The translations under genes and the position numbers were made by a program. From the NCBI GenBank assembly GCA_027858855.1, contig JAQIBV010000030.1:62001-126000 (forward strand): DNA of 64,000 nt, in the 5' to 3' direction. The notes beneath the pieces were generated by a model. That model made no database searches, was not told the origin of the DNA, and worked only from the letters and a program-made list of their open reading frames with translations. The stretch comes from Spirochaetota bacterium. Lineage in GTDB: Bacteria; Spirochaetota; UBA4802; JAFGJZ01. How positions within the stretch are numbered: position 1 is the first letter of the stretch; each line of letters opens with the position of its first letter. Shown in pieces: positions 61,683 through 64,000 of this stretch.

Positions 61683-62093
61683 TTACTCATCACAGCAACC
61701 TTCAATATCATTCAGTTTTATCCGTGAAAGTGAATCGCGGAAAATATTGTTCAGCTTAGTCCAGACATTGTGTGATGAACAATCCGAGATGCGTGAACAC
61801 TCCTTAGGTTTGTCCACACAGGCGACAATCTTTATATCACCCTCCAGAATCTCTATTATAGAAAGTAGTGTTACATTTTTAAGGTCGCATCCGGGAGAGA
61901 AACCACCATTTTTACCCTTGATGCTATTTAGTATTCCGTTTGTTCGCAAATCGTGAAAAATATTCTCAAGATATCTCTCGGAAATATCCTGACGGGTCGC
62001 AATTTCTTTAATTGAAATGGGAGATCCTTTGTAGTGGCATAAGAGGTCAAGAAGGGATCGAATAGCATATCTGCTTCGGGTTGATAATTTCAT
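61683..62093 (-). CDS. Rrf2/IscR-like iron-sulfur regulator
   Basis: 136 residues with an Rrf2 winged helix: LSTRSRYAIRSLLDL, ISIKEIATRQDISERYLENIFHDLR and GGFSPGCDLKNVTL. The cluster-ligand Cys lie in ACVDKPKECSRISDC (three Cys, spacing 7 and 6), so it should bind [2Fe-2S] and control the nifU-nifS operon downstream. I chose ATG 62093 with GGGTG upstream; earlier in-frame codons lack support. A TTGGAA-16-TATAAT promoter precedes it. Confidence 0.88.
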   Translation of the reverse strand: MKLSTRSRYAIRSLLDLLCHYKGSPISIKEIATRQDISERYLENIFHDLRTNGILNSIKGKNGGFSPGCDLKNVTLLSIIEILEGDIKIVACVDKPKECSRISDCSSHNVWTKLNNIFRDSLSRIKLNDIEGCCDE

Positions 62094-62136
62094 AATTGCA
62101 CCCTGTTTATTTTTAAAAACACATTGTTTTAGTAAT

Positions 62137-62164
62137 ATTATACTGTCAAATTGAAAATTTCCAA
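62137..62164 (-). promoter_or_regulatory. promoter of the rrf2-nifU-nifS operon
   Basis: On the minus strand TTGGAA (62159-62164) and TATAAT (62137-62142) are 16 bases apart, about 45 bases before the rrf2 start. The AT-rich -10 area with TTGACA beside it may hold an Rrf2 site. Confidence 0.55.
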
Positions 62165-62300
62165 CCTCTTCGAGTAAAAACCGTAAAGCATGGTTCTCTT
62201 TTGAAGTTGACAGAAACCATCTTTTTTTTAGGTTGAATCTGTGCATGGTTCAGGTTCGTAAAAGCTATCAAGATGGAACGCACGATAAGGTTGAAGATAG

Positions 62301-63683
62301 ATGAAGAGTATTAAACAGGTTCTTGTTTTTGAAAAAACTTTTGAGGACAAAATATATAAATTACATCAGCGTATTGTTGAGGCTGGCTATGAATGTTACA
62401 TGGTTGGTGGTTCCATACGTGATCTGATTCTCGGGCATACAGCCTATGATTTTGACTTTGCGACTAATGCGCGTCCTGAGCAGATCTCACGCCTGTTCCG
62501 TCATGTGGCACCTACCGGTATAAAACATGGAACGGTAACAGTCTTTATTGAGAAAGTTCCCTTCGAGGTCACAACATATCGTTGTGATGGAAAGTATGTT
62601 GATGGCCGTCGACCTGACACCGTTACCTTCTCTAAAACATTGAAAGAGGACATTATCAGGCGTGATTTTACGATTAATGGACTTGCCTATGATATTGGAA
62701 AGCAGGAACTTCTGGATTATGTTGGCGGTATTGCAGATCTTGAGCGCTCTTTGATTACGACAATTGGAGACCCGAACGAGCGACTATCCGAAGATGGACT
62801 TCGCTCGTACCGTGCGTGCCGGTTCGCTGCAAAACTGATGTTCACTATTGACAAGAAGACATTGGCTGGAATTCGTGAAACCCTCCATATTGCTGAAAAG
62901 GTATCTGTTGAGCGTGTACGAGATGAGCTTCTGAAGATGATGGCTTCTGAGAAACCCTCGGTTGGAATAGAGTATATGCGGGAGACGGGTCTTTTAAAAA
63001 TTGCAATTCCAGAGCTTGATGCCTGTTATGAAGTTGAGCAGAACCGTTTTCATAAATACGATATCTATTATCATTGTGTCTACTCGTGTGATGCCGCTTC
63101 TGCTGATGATGTGCTGATCCGTTTTGCAGCATTGTTACACGATATTGGAAAGGTACCATGCCGCGCCAGAGGTGCAGATGGAGATTACACTTTTTATAAT
63201 CATGAGATCGTCGGCGCCCGTATGACACGGGCGCTTATGAGACGCTTAAAGTTTTCCAATGATGATATTGACCGTGTTATTAATCTTGTAAGTAATCATA
63301 TGTTCTATTACACAAAGGAGTGGACGGACGGAGCTGTTCGGCGATTTATACGCAAGGTCGGGCTAGAAAATCTGGATGATCTTATTAAACTGCGCATGGC
63401 CGATCGTGTCGGAAACGGCTCCCGTCATGGACAGGCTCAACCCATCTTCCGTTTGCAGGAGCATATTGAGCGCATTGTAGAGCAGGAGAACGCCTTTTCG
63501 GTTCGTGACCTGCGAATCAATGGAACTGATCTGATAAACGAATGCGGTTGCAGCCAGGGGCCGCAAATAGGCGAGGTTCTTCATCATCTGCTTGATCTTG
63601 TTCTGGAAGATCCGCAACTGAATGAATACGAGGCCTTGAAGGCTCATGTTGTTGAGTATCTTGAATCTAAAAAAACGGATTAA
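62301..63683 (+). CDS. cca: CCA tRNA nucleotidyltransferase with HD domain
   Basis: 460 residues. The class II nucleotidyltransferase head has YMVGGSIRDLILG (Gly-Gly-Ser), the DxD in YDFDFATNARPEQI, and the RRDFTINGLAYD flexible/neck marks. The ERxxxE-like SVERVRDELLKM sequence follows. The C-terminal HD hydrolase region has LLHDIGKV (His-Asp) near residue 277 and a MFYYTKEWTDGAVRRFI tail. It adds or repairs the 3' CCA of tRNA; the HD part may act as phosphatase or phosphodiesterase. It converges with the FAD oxidase fragment. Confidence 0.95.
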   Translation: MKSIKQVLVFEKTFEDKIYKLHQRIVEAGYECYMVGGSIRDLILGHTAYDFDFATNARPEQISRLFRHVAPTGIKHGTVTVFIEKVPFEVTTYRCDGKYVDGRRPDTVTFSKTLKEDIIRRDFTINGLAYDIGKQELLDYVGGIADLERSLITTIGDPNERLSEDGLRSYRACRFAAKLMFTIDKKTLAGIRETLHIAEKVSVERVRDELLKMMASEKPSVGIEYMRETGLLKIAIPELDACYEVEQNRFHKYDIYYHCVYSCDAASADDVLIRFAALLHDIGKVPCRARGADGDYTFYNHEIVGARMTRALMRRLKFSNDDIDRVINLVSNHMFYYTKEWTDGAVRRFIRKVGLENLDDLIKLRMADRVGNGSRHGQAQPIFRLQEHIERIVEQENAFSVRDLRINGTDLINECGCSQGPQIGEVLHHLLDLVLEDPQLNEYEALKAHVVEYLESKKTD

Positions 63684-63700
63684 AAACAGATTGTTATATC

Positions 63701-64000
63701 TTAGAATATCTTTCCTGGGTTCAGTATTCCAGCAGGATCATAGATTCTCTTAATTTTTTTCATAAGTTGATAGGCTTCGCTTCCGATAGCCTCTTCGAGA
63801 TACTCTTTTCGGATGAATCCGATTCCATGTTCACCGGTTATAGTTCCTCCGAAGGAGATGGCTTTTTTATATAAAAGCGGTCTGATTATCATCTGCTTCT
63901 CTTCCCACTGGTCGTCTGTTAGAGCTCCTCTAAGAATATCTATGTGAATATTGCCATCACCAGCATGACCAAAAAGTATAGACGCAGTGTTCAGATCCTT
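63701..64000 (-). CDS. FAD-linked oxidase (GlcD-like), C-terminal part, 5' end outside window
   Basis: The minus-strand frame is open from the right edge to a TAA at 63701-63703 (99 codons). It contains GHAGDGNIHIDIL and GGTITGEHGIGFIRKEYL, then IKRIYDPAGILNPGKIF, the standard C-terminus of FAD-binding D-lactate/glycolate oxidase subunits (GlcD). The FAD-binding N-terminal domain lies beyond the window. It probably oxidises a 2-hydroxy acid; the substrate is unknown. Confidence 0.9.
   Translation of the reverse strand, partial: KDLNTASILFGHAGDGNIHIDILRGALTDDQWEEKQMIIRPLLYKKAISFGGTITGEHGIGFIRKEYLEEAIGSEAYQLMKKIKRIYDPAGILNPGKIF

Noticed and set aside
1-64000. tRNA, rRNA, CRISPR arrays, integrase or transposase genes
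   Set aside because: I looked for cloverleaf-like arms, short regular repeats and DDE or tyrosine recombinase motifs and found none that I would support.

Overview
The window most resembles a chromosomal piece of a spirochaete (Spirochaetota), though no rRNA or other decisive marker is present. The hints are many predicted lipoproteins with loose lipoboxes, an outer-membrane beta-barrel secretome, two CheD chemotaxis deamidases and an MCP, two SpoIIE-type phosphatases, a signal-less BMP-family protein, an ArsR-thioredoxin pair and an Rrf2-NifU-NifS iron-sulfur operon. Base composition is moderate and even. I see no rRNA, tRNA, CRISPR array, complete transposase, prophage or replication origin. 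Most of the window is ordinary chromosome with a few degraded mobile or nuclease genes.

Layout. 1-7 kb: an edge-truncated exported protein, a NYN-domain ribonuclease-like gene, a PAP2-like membrane protein, a BMP-family protein and typA. 7-14 kb: a sugar-uptake region with xylF-like and xylH-like genes but no xylG, a regulator made of a decayed ABC-ATPase domain fused to an AraC helix-turn-helix, an MFS sugar transporter, and relics of a DUF559 and an Rpn-type nuclease. 14-25 kb: an MCP, a Lnb-like DUF4105 protein fused to a beta-barrel, a 1429-residue modular surface lipoprotein, a PrsW-PilZ-cNMP membrane protein and a metallophosphoesterase. 25-30 kb: a minus-strand operon with a catalytically decayed SbcD/YhaO-like protein, a membrane SbcC/YhaN-like ATPase, a TPR protein and YjbQ. 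30-35.5 kb: a tail-specific protease, a polyprenyl-phosphate glycosyltransferase, ArsR-thioredoxin and two tandem cheD genes, one of them frameshifted at a G6 tract. 35.7-41.3 kb: a 1857-residue SprA-like giant outer-membrane protein. 41-49 kb: speD, a PfkB kinase, an N-acetylmuramoyl-L-alanine amidase, a COG2509-type flavoprotein and a PHP-glycosyltransferase fusion. 49-53 kb: a minimal SET protein, a Spy-like protein, a putative zinc metallopeptidase, and a TrmB regulator coupled to a branched-chain aminotransferase. 53-64 kb: two SpoIIE phosphatases, an AcpH-like protein, an SDR-LOG pair, nifS-nifU-rrf2, a CCA tRNA nucleotidyltransferase and the 3' part of a FAD-linked oxidase.

The points most worth a second look are: (i) the pseudo-ABC/AraC fusion beside a sugar transporter that lacks its ATPase; (ii) the Mre11/Rad50-like membrane pair whose phosphoesterase has lost nearly all its metal ligands; (iii) the SprA-like giant barrel outside the group where SprA is usually found; (iv) the PrsW-PilZ-cNMP fusion; (v) the 28-bp palindrome overlapping the -10 box and start codon of an apparently leaderless trmB-ilvE operon; (vi) the G6 frameshift in cheD, sited at a possible slippery sequence; and (vii) a dispersed intergenic repeat of about 110 bp, seen in at least four places, one of which abuts the DUF559 relic.
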